Source: Kitagawia praeruptora
Lineage: Eukaryota > Streptophyta > Magnoliopsida > Apiales > Apiaceae
Assembly: GCA_037693485.1 (NCBI GenBank)
Contig: CM075344.1
Coordinates: 91,733,001-91,797,000, forward strand
Direction: 5' to 3'
Length of the DNA: 64,000 bases
Within the stretch, counting starts at the first letter, position 1. Every line of letters starts with the position of its first letter. Positions 21,220-31,642 of the stretch are shown in pieces. Made by a program: the position numbers and the translations under genes. A model generated the notes under the pieces. That model saw only the letters and a program-made list of their open reading frames with translations. It had not been told where the DNA came from and searched no databases.

Positions 21220-24183
21220 TCTATTTTTCAAAAACTTTCTAGTTCGGTTGTTGACTCAATTTGTTCATTGAGTATGTCGTGATGGTTTAGTTGTTTAGTT
21301 GATGTTGATTTCGCGGGGTATGACCCTATAATTGTATCATGTTGTTCCTTTTGGTATAAAATTTTAATTAGCAAAAAAAAAAAACATTATATGTAACATA
21401 AGACAGAGCTTGAGATCTAGCATTAAAGATTTTTCTAGCAATCCAACAGCATCTATAGGGCATTGTTGCTGTCTAGAACGCTTTCCTACGAAGTAGAACT
21501 CTGTGGAACCAGGCAATCCAGACAGAATCAGAAGTGGGTTGGAGCAGGCGCCATAGTTGATGTAGAATAGCAGCTTGGTTCCATTCAAATACATTTTTAA
21601 TCCCCAACCCACCCTCGGCTTTAGGCTTATAGCAATCCTCCCATTTTACTTTATAATGGCACTTTCCCGAGTCCTTGTAGAATCCCCCCCAAAGAAACTT
21701 GAAGAACAAGCTATTAATCTTCTTAATGACAGCCTTTGGTATATACTCCAATAGCCAACAATACAAGCCATTACTGCTTTAATGAGCAACAGACGCCCAG
21801 CAAAGTTGAGAAAGTGAGCCATCCAGCTTTCAATCCGTCTGCACAATTTAGCTACCAAGGCAGTGCATTCCCTGCTATTGAGTTTACCAGTTATGAGGGG
21901 CAAACCCAAGTAGGTTATAGGGAGATTACCTTTTTGAAAACCAGTCACCTCTAAGATGTCCTCAACAACATTAGAACCCACATTAGCGAAGAAACATAAT
22001 GACTTATCACGATTAGGTATCAAATTTGAGAGCCTAGAGAAGCTGTTAACCCCATCCATCAACCTAGCAACGGAGTTGGAATCTCCATGGCTGAAGAGGA
22101 AGACATAATCAGCAAAAATAATGTGGTGCAGGTTTACCTCCTTGGTTCTCCAATGAAATTTAAAGTCTGTGCCATCAATTGACTTATTTAAACATGCAGT
22201 AAACACTTCCATTGCCATTACAAATAGGTAAGGCGACAAAGGGTCACCCTGCCTCAAACCCGATTCCCCTTTGAAGAAACCCTCCAAGCTTCCATTGAGT
22301 TTCACTGAGAACATGGTGGAAGTAATACAGACCCTGATCCAATCAACGAATTTAGGAGGAAAACCCATCTTTTTCAACACCACAAAAATAAAGCTCCAAT
22401 TAAGTGAGTCGAACGCTTTGTGGATATCTAATTTTATAGCACACCTTGGCTGTCCATCATTGCGATTATAACCTTTGCAAAGAGCCTGAGCTAAGAAAAT
22501 ATTGTCACCAATGGATCTCCCAGCTACAAAAGCCGATTGGTGCTGAGAGATCAGAAAAGGCATGACTGACTTAAGCCTACGGGCTAACATTTTGGAGATG
22601 CACTTGTAAATGACATTGCAACAAGATATAGGACGAAAGTGATGCATTTGGGCGGGGTTGTCCTGCTTTGGGACCAGACAAATGGATGCCGCATTGACAA
22701 TTCTAGGCATGACCAAAGAGTTAAAGAAGTAGAGAATACCTCTTGTTACATCAGCCCCCACAATATGCCAGGTGGCTAAATAGAACTCCACCGTGAACCC
22801 ATCCGGTCCTGGGCTTTTGTTTTTCGCCTTTCTTTTCAATGTGTTGAAAACATCAGCTTCCCCAAAGGGATTGCTCAGAATAGTAGTCTGATGCTCAGTG
22901 AGAGAGGGCAGTTCAATGTTCTGAGGGAAAGGCTCCACCTCACCCCGATGGCCTAGCAAATTTTTATAATAATCAACCGCCACCCTAGCCATATCCTTGT
23001 GCTCCGTTACTGCCTCCCCATCCTGGTTTATTAGAGATACCACTTTATTGACATTCCATCGACCCCTACAAGAATTAAAAAAATACTTATTATTGTTATC
23101 CCCATTTTTCAACCAATTCACCCTTGACTTCTGCTTTAGGAAACATTCCTCCATGCGTAAGGCCTTAGAATATTCATCCATAAGCTTAGACACTTCCTCA
23201 AACTGATCAGGGGATGGAACTGAGGGGAGGCCTTTCTGAAACTGCATTAATGCATTACGAGAGTCCAAAACCTTCAGCTGAAGGTCACCAATTGACCTGT
23301 TCAAACCCTTAAGCACAGCCTTAGTATGCTTGAGCTTTGCAATAAGGACAAACCAAGGGTCCCCAATGATTGGATCAACCCAAGCTTGCTCCACCCCTGG
23401 GAGAAAATCAGGGTTATCAATTAAATAGTTGAAAAATTGGAAGGGCTTAGATACCTTAGGACGATCAAACCCCAGCGATGTAAAAGCTAGGCAGTGGTCC
23501 GAGAGACCTCTAGGCAAGAAATCAGTAAAGGAGCATGGGAACAAGTTGTGCCATTCCGCATTAACCAGAACCCGATCCAGTTTCCTGAATTTTGGATTGT
23601 GGATGTTACAATCCCACCATGTCATAAGGTTCCCAACACTACGAAGATCGGTGATGCCCAGAGTTAGGATAAAATCCTTAAAATCTGTCATATCACTAGT
23701 CCAATTGCAATTTCCCCCTTGCTTCTCCTCAAGACGGAGACAAGTGTTGAAATCCCCACTAATAACCCATGCCTCGTTTACAAGGCTCCTGGAGACACTA
23801 GCTAGGTCCGACCACAAGCTTCTTCTCTCTACATCACCATTAAAAGCATAAATAAACGAGGCAACAAAACTGAAATTCGATGGGATAGAGGAGATCAAGC
23901 AAGTAATATGCTGAGCTGTAGAAGCAATGGCCGTGACTTTCCAAAAATCTGGGTTCCACCCAAGCCATATTCGGCCACCCGAATGGTGCTCATAGTTAAA
24001 ACACCATTTAAAACGCGGGTGAATCTCCTTAGAGATAATCTTAGCAACGTCCTTTTGCACATGAGTTTCCAAAATGCTAATCAAGGATAGCTTCTTTGAC
24101 AAAATGAAGTCCTTGACAAAATCAACTTTATTGTTAAGGCCACGGACGTTGTAAAAACAAAAAACAGTCATTGAAACTGAGCT

Positions 24184-24725
24184 CTGAAATTAGTTCGGCT
24201 AAATACCAGGATGGTGTTCGGGAGTTATTAATTGAGACTCTGTTTCATGTTGAGAAGCTAAAAAACCATATTCGAACGAATGGGTTTTGTGTTCCAAAAG
24301 TGGCTGATTTTGTGGAGATCAGTGGGGGAGACCCCTTTCGAGATTATTCTGGAAAGTTTTATTGTGGGGCAACTAAGGAGCTTGCAATATCGGTCAGCTG
24401 CGCTCTGCAACTACAGGATTTTATTCAAAGCAATGGGCTGGGTACTCCCATCTCTCCTTTGGAAGGTCAATCAAGCCCGGATCAGGAGGTCATGCTCTAT
24501 GGGGAGGGCTCAAGGGCCAATGGACTTAGGGGAAGTAAGTTGGATAGTTCGGCTGAAGGCGCCTGTGCTGAGCCATTAGGAGACCATGCTCCCTTGCCTG
24601 GGAATGCTTTAGAAGTCCAACCTGCAACTGTGTTCTCACCTGCTGAAAAAGCAAAGGTTCGGCTGAAGAAATCAAAGATTCGTAAGTGGTGTGCTGGGAG
24701 GGGAGGCCATTCCCGTGTCCTATGA
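24184..24725 (+). pseudogene. Class B protein C-terminal half
   Basis: The frame is open from the junction: EISSAKYQDGVRELLIETLF, then VPKVADFVEISGGDPFRD, ATKELAISVSCALQLQDFIQ and the basic end KVRLKKSKIRKWCAGRGGHS plus VL, with TGA at 24723. It is the GRGGHS-tail type, very close to the minus fragment 24903-25669 and to the C-terminus of 50641-52305. The N-terminal RVSF half is missing. KVRL sits where other members have KVRW or KVRF. Confidence 0.8.
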
Positions 24726-24902
24726 TCTTTGTTCATTTGTTTCTCCACTAGTCTTGATTTAGCTTGGTTTTAGTCTTTATGTTGTTGTTCTGTTTGAACT
24801 AGTTCGGTTTGTAATGCCTAAACGTTGATATCGCGGGGTATGCCCCTAGATTTGTTTATGTGGTTCCATCTTGGTATAAAATTTTAATTAGCAAAAAAAA
24901 AA
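24184..24902 (+). mobile_element. Class B 3' half, sense, ending in poly(A)
   Basis: It contains the C-terminal class B coding part (24184-24725), then a 3' UTR with GATATCGCGGGGTATGCCCC, TTGGTATAAAATTTTAATTAGC and poly(A) 24893-24902. It abuts LINE ORF2 (left) and an opposite-strand class B fragment (right). No TSD links the two sides, so it is a 5'-truncated insertion with target loss or part of the surrounding rearrangement. Confidence 0.75.
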
Positions 24903-25674
24903 GTCTCATTTGGGAGAGGGGATCCCGAGACATTCCCAGGCGAGAGGGCAAGGTCTTCCATAGGCATAATACAAGCGCCTTTAGTAGTTGCATCCAAACA
25001 GTGTTCCTTATTCCCATTGCCTTTAGATCCCTTGTCTTTAAGCAATGCCTCCACCTGCTCATGGCTAGAGTGCCCTCCCGTAGGAGAAATAGGAGCACCA
25101 AGCCCATGGCTAGTAATAAAAACCTGAAGCTGCAAAGCGCAACTTACCGAAATTGCAAGCTCCTTAGTTGCCCTGCAAAAAAACTTCCCAGAAGCATCTC
25201 TGAATGGGTCACCATCACTTATCTCCACAAGATCAGACACTTTAGGAACAGAGAACCCATTTGACCGAATATAGTTTTTAAGCATTTCAACATGAAATAG
25301 AGTCTCAATCAATAACTCCCGAACACCATCCTGGTATTCCTCCGAACGGATCTCAGCATAAGCATTGTCAGACCTCAAAATCCCACCATCCTCCTCTACA
25401 CCAGATCGTTGGGCATTATCCAACTTCTCTTCCATCTTTTCCCCAATCATTTTAAGACTATCGACAATGACCCCAGTCTTTGTCGGTCCTCTAAATGGAC
25501 ACGAATGGTCAGTCACATTAACCTGGGTCATATCGTTCCCATCCTTTACTTGATTCATAACATCAGCAACATTGGTACTATTACAACTCTTAACGATTCT
25601 AGAACTAACCTCTAAATCCATAATACCCTCCCTGACCACATTCACCCTGGGATTATGCCCATTACACACAGAAT
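24903..25674 (-). pseudogene. Class B protein fragment, middle part, opposite strand
   Basis: Open minus-strand frame from 25669 (MCNGHNPRVNVVREG) through RSEEYQDGVRELLIETLFHV, SVPKVSDLVEISDGDPFRDA and ATKELAISVSCALQLQVFIT to NVSGSPLPNET, where the poly(A) of 24184-24902 cuts it at CCCAAATGAGAC. The sequence that should come next (CCCAAATGAGACTTTGGTTC) occurs at 28201-28220 on the plus strand in another fragment. The right edge (about 25675-25684) joins copia RT on the minus strand. The RVSF N-terminus is missing. Confidence 0.75.
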
Positions 25675-25684
25675 TATCATGTTT

Positions 25685-26931
25685 TATAATCTATTCCTTC
25701 CTGCTGTGAATAGCCTTTTGCCACAAGTCTGGCCTTGTTTCTTGTAACAACCCCCTCACTATCAGTTTTATTTCTGAAAACCCATTTAGTACCAACAACA
25801 GACCTTTTCTTTGGTCTTGGTACAAGGGTCCAAACTTCATTTCTCTCAAATTCATTCAACTCCTCCTGCATTGCTGTTATCCAGTCAGCATCTTGAAGAG
25901 CTTCTTCTATCTTCTTTGGTTCAGTTTGTGACAAAAATGCATGAAACAGACATTCATTTGTTGTTGCACTTCTTTTCCTTACTCTTGCATCTGGATCACC
26001 AATAATCAAATCAGGTGTGTGAGATTTTGTCCATTTCCTAGCTGAAGGCAAATGACTTCTCTCAGTATTTGATCCTCCCCCTCGATCCATGTTCTCCTGA
26101 TTTTCTTGTTGCCTTTCTTCATTCTCTGAGGCTCCCCCTGAATGTGACTGCTCAGAGTTTGAACTGTCAGATTTTGGACTTTCAGAGTTTGAGTCATCAG
26201 AGTTTGATCCAGATTTTTCAGCTGACTCATTTTCAGAATTTGAGTCATCACTTTGAAGTGATTCTTCATGCTCCCACTCAACTGGTTCTCTCCTTGTTTA
26301 TGGCTGAGAAGTTTCTTCAGTATTTACCAGTAGAGGTTCAGAGTTTAGCTCAACAGAGTTTATCAGTTCAGCCTCATCAGAGTTTACTTCATCAGAGAAT
26401 AAATCTTCATTTTCAAAGTGCAGTTGATCATGATCATCTACATCTTCAAGTCCAGTAATTTTCTTGTCATCAAATGACACATGAATAGACTCCATGATCA
26501 TTTTGGTTCTCAGATTATAAACTCTGAATGCCTTAGTTGACAGTGGATAACCAACAAAAATTCCTTCATCAGCTTTTAGCTCAAATTTTGTCAACTGTTC
26601 AGGATGAGTTTTCAGCACAAAGCACTTGCACCCAAAAATATCAGGTTTGGCTTCTTTTCTCTCACCATCTCATATGGTGTTTTTCCATGCTTGTTGATCA
26701 GAGTAGCATTCTGAGTAAAACAAGCAGTTTGAACAACTTCTGCCCAGAAATAGGTTGGCAATTTTGCTTCATCAAGCATAGTTCTGGCAGCTTCTATCAA
26801 GGTTCTGTTCTTTCTTTCAACTACACCATTTTGCTGTTGTGTACCAGGTGCAGAAAACTCTTGCTTCACTCCTCTGTTCTTGCAGAATTCTTCCATTGTT
26901 GCATTTCTGAATTCAGTTCCATTATCACTCC
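25685..26931 (-). pseudogene. Third copy of copia integrase-RT start, inverted
   Basis: Read on the minus strand it goes from integrase (EEFCKNRGVKQEFSAPGT, 26896) through KADEGIFVGYPLSTKAFRVY, the NSD-rich linker with the shared TAA after SQP (26298), and the RT start to KGYSQQEGIDY, where class B sequence replaces it. It has no LINE-family insertion in the integrase, unlike copies 1 and 2. It is joined at 26932 to the same partial LTR with the same microhomology as at 9647, so both copies descend from one junction. Confidence 0.9.
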
Positions 26932-27160
26932 TGATAATAAATCGTGAGTTTTTATGCTTGCAAAACCTTTGAAAGTTGGTGGTTAATTCCTTTATACTTT
27001 CTTATCCAGATTTCGTTTAGTTTGTGGGTGATTAAATTCTTTAAGCAATCTAAACAAATCGATCCTTTAGTTTTGTTTCTTGGTGATTAAATTCTTTATA
27101 GAAGCAAGCTAAAGTTAAATTTTCCGCTGCAAATCTGATCTACATAGAAAATATATATCA
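26932..27160 (+). repeat. Partial gypsy LTR (229 bp), inverse copy of 9425-9653
   Basis: It runs from TGATAAT (microhomology with integrase) to the LTR end ATATATATCA at 27160, followed by GGTTG (the CAACC target) and minus-strand copia RT (27161-27212, ending GAAGAGACCCC). Same length and same two junctions as 9425-9653, in the opposite orientation. Confidence 0.85.
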
Positions 27161-27231
27161 GGTTGCATACATGATATCTGGTCTACTTGCTGTTAGATAA
27201 AGAAGAGACCCCAAACTTTAACTTGTAGAAA

Positions 27232-27349
27232 AATGAGAGTCTTAGAGAGAGACGCTCTAACTTCTCTCTAGAAACCCTAGTTAGCCGCCATTAATATTTA
27301 ACCCAGATCTAAGCTCTTACACACATTCTCCAGCATTTAAGGCTATATT
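27232..27349 (+). other. Isolated class A LINE 5' UTR
   Basis: AATGAGAGTCTTAGAGAG, AACCCTAGTTAGCCGCC and TTACACACATTCTCCAGC match the inverse of 56400-56300, the 5' UTR of the full-length class A LINE. It stops near ATATTCCCTT, before the ATG, where a class B fragment begins. Bases 27213-27231, between copia and this start, are filler of unknown origin. Confidence 0.75.
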
Positions 27350-28319
27350 CCCTTACCATGCATTCTATCATCATAGACGAAATTACCCTCCTCCCTTTGA
27401 GTATTGCAAGACCTACGAGTCCTGGATGCAATCCCAGCCGGAGCATTCTTATCCTCGATGCTAATTTTCCTCCTCTTGCCCCTATCTCCACCAACCAAGT
27501 TCTTTGGCATCACAGCGCACCCACTTGGTTGAGTCCTACCCGGAGGAATCTCCGACACCAAGTTCTCCGCAAAGGAGACTCTCTTCAGATTCAATTCCGA
27601 TATCAAACCCTTCACAGGCTTGTTAGAGCTCCATTCAGGTTTCACCAATGGCAAACCTTTTTGGTTCAATCGAGGCTTAACCCCATCATCTATCCTCCAA
27701 ATAGCTTTATCCGTACTTCTGGTTCTAGAGGCAATTCCAGAAGCTGGACCAACATATTTATTCCGATTTCGCCTCCCTGCCTCACTTCCTTTAGTGTTGC
27801 CAGAAGGAATCACCGCCACAAGGTTCTCCGAAAAAGAAACCCTTTTCGGTCTCATACTCGAAACCAATCCCTCCCGGGTCGTCGTCGACAGAGCCCGTAC
27901 ATCATTAACCAACTCGGAGGAACAGTGAAGAAGGCGGGTACTAGAACTACCCATCTCCGACGGAGATCCATCAGAAAAAGAAACCTTCTTCTGATCCATG
28001 CAAAACCAAGAACAAGGAGAAGAAATTTAGTGTATGGGTGAGTGAATAGGGATGAGATATGAATTAGTGAAGGTTGGAAATGTAGATCTGATGGAAATTT
28101 GTGTAAGAATAAAGGCTGCTACAAGAGGGTTACTAGTGAGAAGGAGGAGCTTCTCTCTCTAGACTCTCATAGTTTTCTAATTAGTTGTTTAGTTTTCATC
28201 TCATCCCAAATGAGACTTTGGTTCCATCTACTGATACAACCAAGGTTCGGTTCAAGAAATCTGAGATTCGGAAGTGGCGTGCTAGTAGGGGAGGTCATTC
28301 TCGATCCCCAAGATTTCTG
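27343..28319. pseudogene. Class B protein: N-terminus on minus strand, C-terminal tail on plus strand
   Basis: The minus frame opens at ATG 27999 (MDQKKVSFSDGSPSEMGSSS) with modules KKVSF, PKRVSFSENLVAVIPSGN and LKRVSFAENLVSEIPPGR, each followed at some distance by an ASRTRS-type basic motif (SGIASRTRSTDK; AGIASRTRRS). It ends at the inversion edge near 27343. On the plus strand 28230-28319 encodes the C-terminal tail KVRFKKSEIRKWRASRGGHS and SRFP-like residues before TGA. The repeat unit of class B (RVSF, LV, IP, then ASRTRS) is clearest here. Confidence 0.75.
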
Positions 28320-28496
28320 ATTATGTTTTTCAATCCTCTTTGATGTAGCTTGTGTTTAGTTTATGTTGTGGTTCTCGTTGGACTATTTCTGTCTATAATG
28401 TCTGATCGTTGATATCGCGGGGTATGCCCCTAGATTTGTTTTTATGCTGTTCCTTTTGGTATAAAATTTTAATTAGCAAAAAAAAAAAAAAAAAAA
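27350..28496. mobile_element. Class B unit with inverted 5' part (twin-priming structure)
   Basis: 27350-28170 is the class B 5' part on the minus strand ending at the family start (AGACTCTCAT, 28161-28170). 28171-28496 is the class B 3' end on the plus strand with the basic tail, GATATCGCGGGGTATGCCCC, TTTTGGTATAAAATTTTAATTAGC and poly(A) 28479-28496. Same architecture as 1-1961. No clear TSD. Confidence 0.75.
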
Positions 28497-29711
28497 TCAC
28501 CGACCTCCATCATTTTCAATCTAAGCTTAAAAAGCTCATCCCTATCATTCTTATTAGTAGCAGACACCGCCGCTGCCACACGGCTAATAGTATCCCTCTC
28601 TATTGCATCTCTTACATTTTCATGGTACACTTCTTCATCATCAGAAGAGTCCTTCGTTAGCCCAATACCTTTCTCCTCAGAAGATTCTTTCCTTGTTTCA
28701 TTACCTACTTCCCCCGAGGAATTAGGGTCCACCATTTCCTCCACCGTTAGGATCGGGAAATCCTCAACCTCTCTACGAGCAAGCATCTCCTTAAACTTGT
28801 CATCATCCATGTCCTGCATATACCCTTGCAACCCCGACTCAGAATCACAATTTGAATCCCTTCCTTTTAGAAGGGTGAAGGAAATTGCACAGTTAGTATG
28901 GAAAAGAGGCCTCATGTCTGTTGCGCAGAGAAACGAAACAACCTATATCTTTAAATTTAGTTCCATGAATGACAAAAACGCTGCCCTCTCTAAGGGTACG
29001 TGGTACTTTGATCAGAGGCCGATGGTAGCAACTTGCCTGATTGCTATTGGACTCAAGAGGGGTTGAGTCGAATTGCTACCTTTATTGGTGTTCCCCTGGG
29101 GGCGGATGCCCTCACTTCTGAACTTGAAATTTTGCCTTTTGCTAAGATGTGCGTCCAATACAAGGTGGGTGACCCGCTACCTACTACTATTCATGTGGTT
29201 GATATTGATAAGTCTACAGTGGAGGTGAAAGTCTCGTATTTCAACAAGCCTTTGTTTTGTACTCACTGCAAATCCTTGGGTCATGTTTTAAATGTTTGTC
29301 CTGTGGCTATTAAAGAATGGACTCAAAAGTCTCATTCTAAGGTGGCAAACGGTGAGAAGAAAGGAGGGGAGACAAGGGGGGTACACCCTGTGGAGGAAGG
29401 GGAAAAGGTTGGTTCTAAGGGGAAAGAAGTTCAGCTGGATTCTGGTGGTGAAAGTGGGGATACCTCTAAAGGGCAGGAACATGTTGTGAATACGGATGTA
29501 AAGAAGATGGGAGTTACTGATGGGTCGGTGTCGCCAACCCCTCTTGGTACTTGTCAGAAGCAGGTTGTTGAGGAAGGTGAGGTCTGGACTGAGGTGAAGA
29601 ATAAAAGGAAACCCGTTGCCTCCCCCAGTCTTTCGACGGGCACCCCGTCACCACAGAGTTTCAAAAATGTGGTGGTGGATGAGGTTGATCATAAGCAGAA
29701 TAAAAAGAGAG
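28497..29711. pseudogene. Class A LINE ORF1, rearranged (N-terminus inverted)
   Basis: 28497-28857 encodes the ORF1 N-terminus on the minus strand (SNCDSESGLQGYMQDMDDDK). 28858-29711 encodes later parts on the plus strand: LPFRRVKEIAQLVWKRGLMS of the DUF4283-like domain, then after a deletion of roughly 85 bp at 29026 PDCYWTQEGLSRIATFIGVP, the knuckle CTHCKSLGHVLNVC and the linker up to HKQNKKR. The missing middle segment is at 30541-31060. Both breaks fit twin priming plus later rearrangement. Confidence 0.8.
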
Positions 29712-30495
29712 CTCCTTTGCTTGAGACCTAGCAGGAGTTAACTCCGACACCAAATTCTCCACACAGGAAACCCTTTTCGGACCGAAATCCGATCTCAAAC
29801 CTTCCTTGGATCTATAGGAGCTCCCTTCAGGTTTCACCACATGCAGGCCCTCTTGGGTAATGCTAGGCTTAATACCATCATCCATCCTGCAATTAGTCTT
29901 AATACCGCTTCTGGTTCTAGAAGCAATTCCAGAAGCTGGACAATCATTATACCAATTCCGACTCCTCCTCCCTGCATCACATCCATTAGTGCTACCAGCA
30001 GGGATCACCGAAACCAGTCTCTCTGAAAAAGTAACCCTTTTCAGGCTCACAATCGAGACCAACCCATCCCAGGTCTTTGTCATCAGACCTTTAACATCCT
30101 TAACCAACTCAGTGGTATAATCAGAGAGGCGAGCATTAGAGCCACCAATCTCGATTTGGGATTCCTGGGCAACATTCACTCGATTTCCCCGCTCCGATGG
30201 TATCCATGTCACCAAATTCTTCGCGAAAGAAACCTTTTTCGGACTCAGGCTTCGAGCCAGCCCCTCCCGAGTTTGCGTCTCATGCTTGCAGTCATCGTCC
30301 CTAATAGAAACCAACGAGTTATCCAGAAAAGAAACCCTTTTCCAGACATTTGAGCGAACAAAGAAGAGAAATTTAGGTGAGAGAAAAGAAAGAGATGATT
30401 TCAGGAAGGCTGATTTAGATCTAGTGGAGAAATTGTTAAGATTTTAGAGAGAGAAAAGAAGAGAGAAGCTAGAGAGAAAAAAGACCGACTCTCAT
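29712..30495 (-). pseudogene. Class B protein N-terminal part with 5' UTR
   Basis: The minus strand carries a family 5' end (CGACTCTCAT, 30485-30495), the CT-rich UTR and a class B frame entering at about 30350 (FLDNSLVSIRDDDCKHETQT). Modules are PKKVSFAKNLVTWIPSERGN, LKRVTFSERLVSVIPAGS and PKRVSCVENLVSELTPAR; the last has C for F, a broken RVxF. SGIASRTRSGIK follows the second. It joins plus-strand LINE ORF1 at 29711. Bases 30496-30540 after the 5' end are unassigned. Confidence 0.7.
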
Positions 30496-30540
30496 CCTAT
30501 CTTTTTGGTAGGAGCAACAACTTCTGCCTGAGGACAATCC

Positions 30541-31615
30541 TGGAGGTCGGTGTGCTTATCTTGAAGCTAATGGACTCTCATTGGCAGCAATGGAGAAGGG
30601 AAACCTTAAGGCGCAGGAGGACTTTAATGTGGGTGTGACTAGCCCCTTTACCGTCATCACTAGTCGGGATGAGTTTGGATTGCCTATTTTCTCGTCTCAA
30701 AAGGAAGGGGGGAAAAGTACGGTGACTAATGCTAATGCTTTGAAGAACTCAGGAGGAGGTACACGAGAGGTGGATGGGAATGATTCACCTGGACAAAATA
30801 GTATTCTTAAAAATAAGAGCGTCTCGATAGGAGAAACTTCGGGAGTTGATAAAGCCTCAAATGGGGGAGTGAGTCGTGAGGAGAATAAGGAGAGTAAGGA
30901 AGGGGAGAAAAAATCCTGGTCCTCGGTGTTAAAAGATGCTCCGAAATCTATGAAAGGTGTTACTTTTGAGTATGTTCCTCCCCCGGAAGGAGCCACTATG
31001 GTTGACCCACCTCTGGAGGTATTGCAAAGAGGGGCGGAAAAGTTCAAATGTTGTGTGGTCAGGCTTGATAAAGCACTCTATGGACTTAAGCAGGCACCAA
31101 GAGCATGGTATGAAACTTTAGCTCAATTTCTTCTAGAAAGTGGGTTCAACAGAGGTACTATTGATAAAACTCTGTTCTACTTTAAATCTGGTAGTGACCT
31201 GCTTTTAGTTCAAATATATGTTGATGACATAATTTTTGGGTCTACTAATGATAAATTCTGTACAAAGTTTGCCAAGTTAATGCAGTTCAGGTATCAAATG
31301 AGTATAATGGGAGAGCTTAGTTATTTTCTAGGCCTACAGGTGAAGCAAACAGATGATGGGATCTTTATAAATCAAGCAAAATATACCAAAAATCTTCTCA
31401 AGAAATTTGGTATGCTTGACTGCTCATCTGCATCAACTCCCATGGCAACAGCAACTAAGTTGGACAAAGATACAGGAGCATCAGTAGATATGACAAACTA
31501 CAGAGGCATGATAGTGTCTCTTCTTTATCTAACAACAAGTAGACCATATAGCTGCCATGTGTTTGAGGTAATCTCATACTTGCACTTGCCTATTTCTGTG
31601 CCTTGTTTGGTTTAA
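30541..31615 (+). pseudogene. Fusion frame: LINE ORF1 middle joined to copia RT
   Basis: An open frame of 344 codons from 30581 begins with class A ORF1 (SLAAMEKGNLKAQEDFNVGV ... EVLQRGAEKFKCCVV) and passes at 31060/31061, without a stop, into copia RT (RLDKALYGLKQAPRAWYETL), including YVDD (IYVDDIIFGS), ending after LLYLTTSRP in class C sequence. The ORF1 piece fits between the fragments at 28497-28857 and 28858-29711. The fusion is a rearrangement joint; no shared bases beyond one or two are evident. A functional product is unlikely. Confidence 0.8.
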
Positions 31616-31642
31616 AGCAAGGTTACTTTAGGAGGGTTTGCG

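Larger units (their letters stand above)
18584..21384 (+). mobile_element. Class C passenger, full length
   Basis: AACATTATATGTAA occurs at 18570-18583 and right after the poly(A) (21383-21396): a TSD of about 14 bp in LINE ORF2. About 17 nt of filler (18584-18600) precede the family 5' start ATGAGAGTCGG (18602). The 5' UTR has the CTCTCTAACCTCTCTCTAAC run, the CAGCCGCC block and CACCATATTTCTTATATATT before the ATG. The 3' end has GCGGGGTATGACCC and GGTATAAAATTTTAATTAGC. It holds one minus insertion, 19541-20004. Confidence 0.9.
15789..24171 (-). pseudogene. LINE ORF2: endonuclease, reverse transcriptase, zf-RVT (split; RT active site altered)
   Basis: The ATG at 24171 opens MTVFCFYNVRGLNN. 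The AP-type endonuclease spans about residues 1-230 with NVRGLN, the ETH glutamate, SGDFNTCL and LSDHC. The RT spans about residues 430-700 (GPDGFTVEFYLATWH, PISCCNVIYKCISKMLARRL, LRQGDPLSPYLFVMAMEV). The catalytic box reads FADYVFLF; the sister copy at 43480 has FADDVFLF, so the second catalytic aspartate is lost. A deletion of about 10 bp near 21745 shifts the frame. The zf-RVT region (SFISWLAIKNRLLTKDRMIT, CVLCSTDRESISHLL) continues after the class C unit at 17848-18488. The TGA at 15789-15791 ends the protein (LVLLLY). Dead copy. Confidence 0.9.
15639..24183 (-). mobile_element. Class A LINE, 5'-truncated, with two nested units
   Basis: The 3' end is the poly(T) with GCTAACTTAAAAAATT and GGGGCATACCCC (15639-15720). 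LINE sequence runs 15639-15833, 17848-18583 and 21385-24183. It breaks for a class B unit (15834-17847) and a class C unit (18584-21384). It stops 12 bp upstream of the ORF2 ATG at 24171, where plus-strand class B sequence begins. It is closely related to the better copy at 41812-56400. Confidence 0.85.

Noticed and set aside
23429..23851. Plus-strand ORFs opposite LINE ORF2 (also 44924-45229)
   Set aside because: Antisense shadows of the conserved endonuclease frame; they recur because ORF2 is conserved.
26069..26458. Plus-strand ORFs opposite the inverted copia copy
   Set aside because: Shadows of the NSD-rich linker and RT frame on the other strand.
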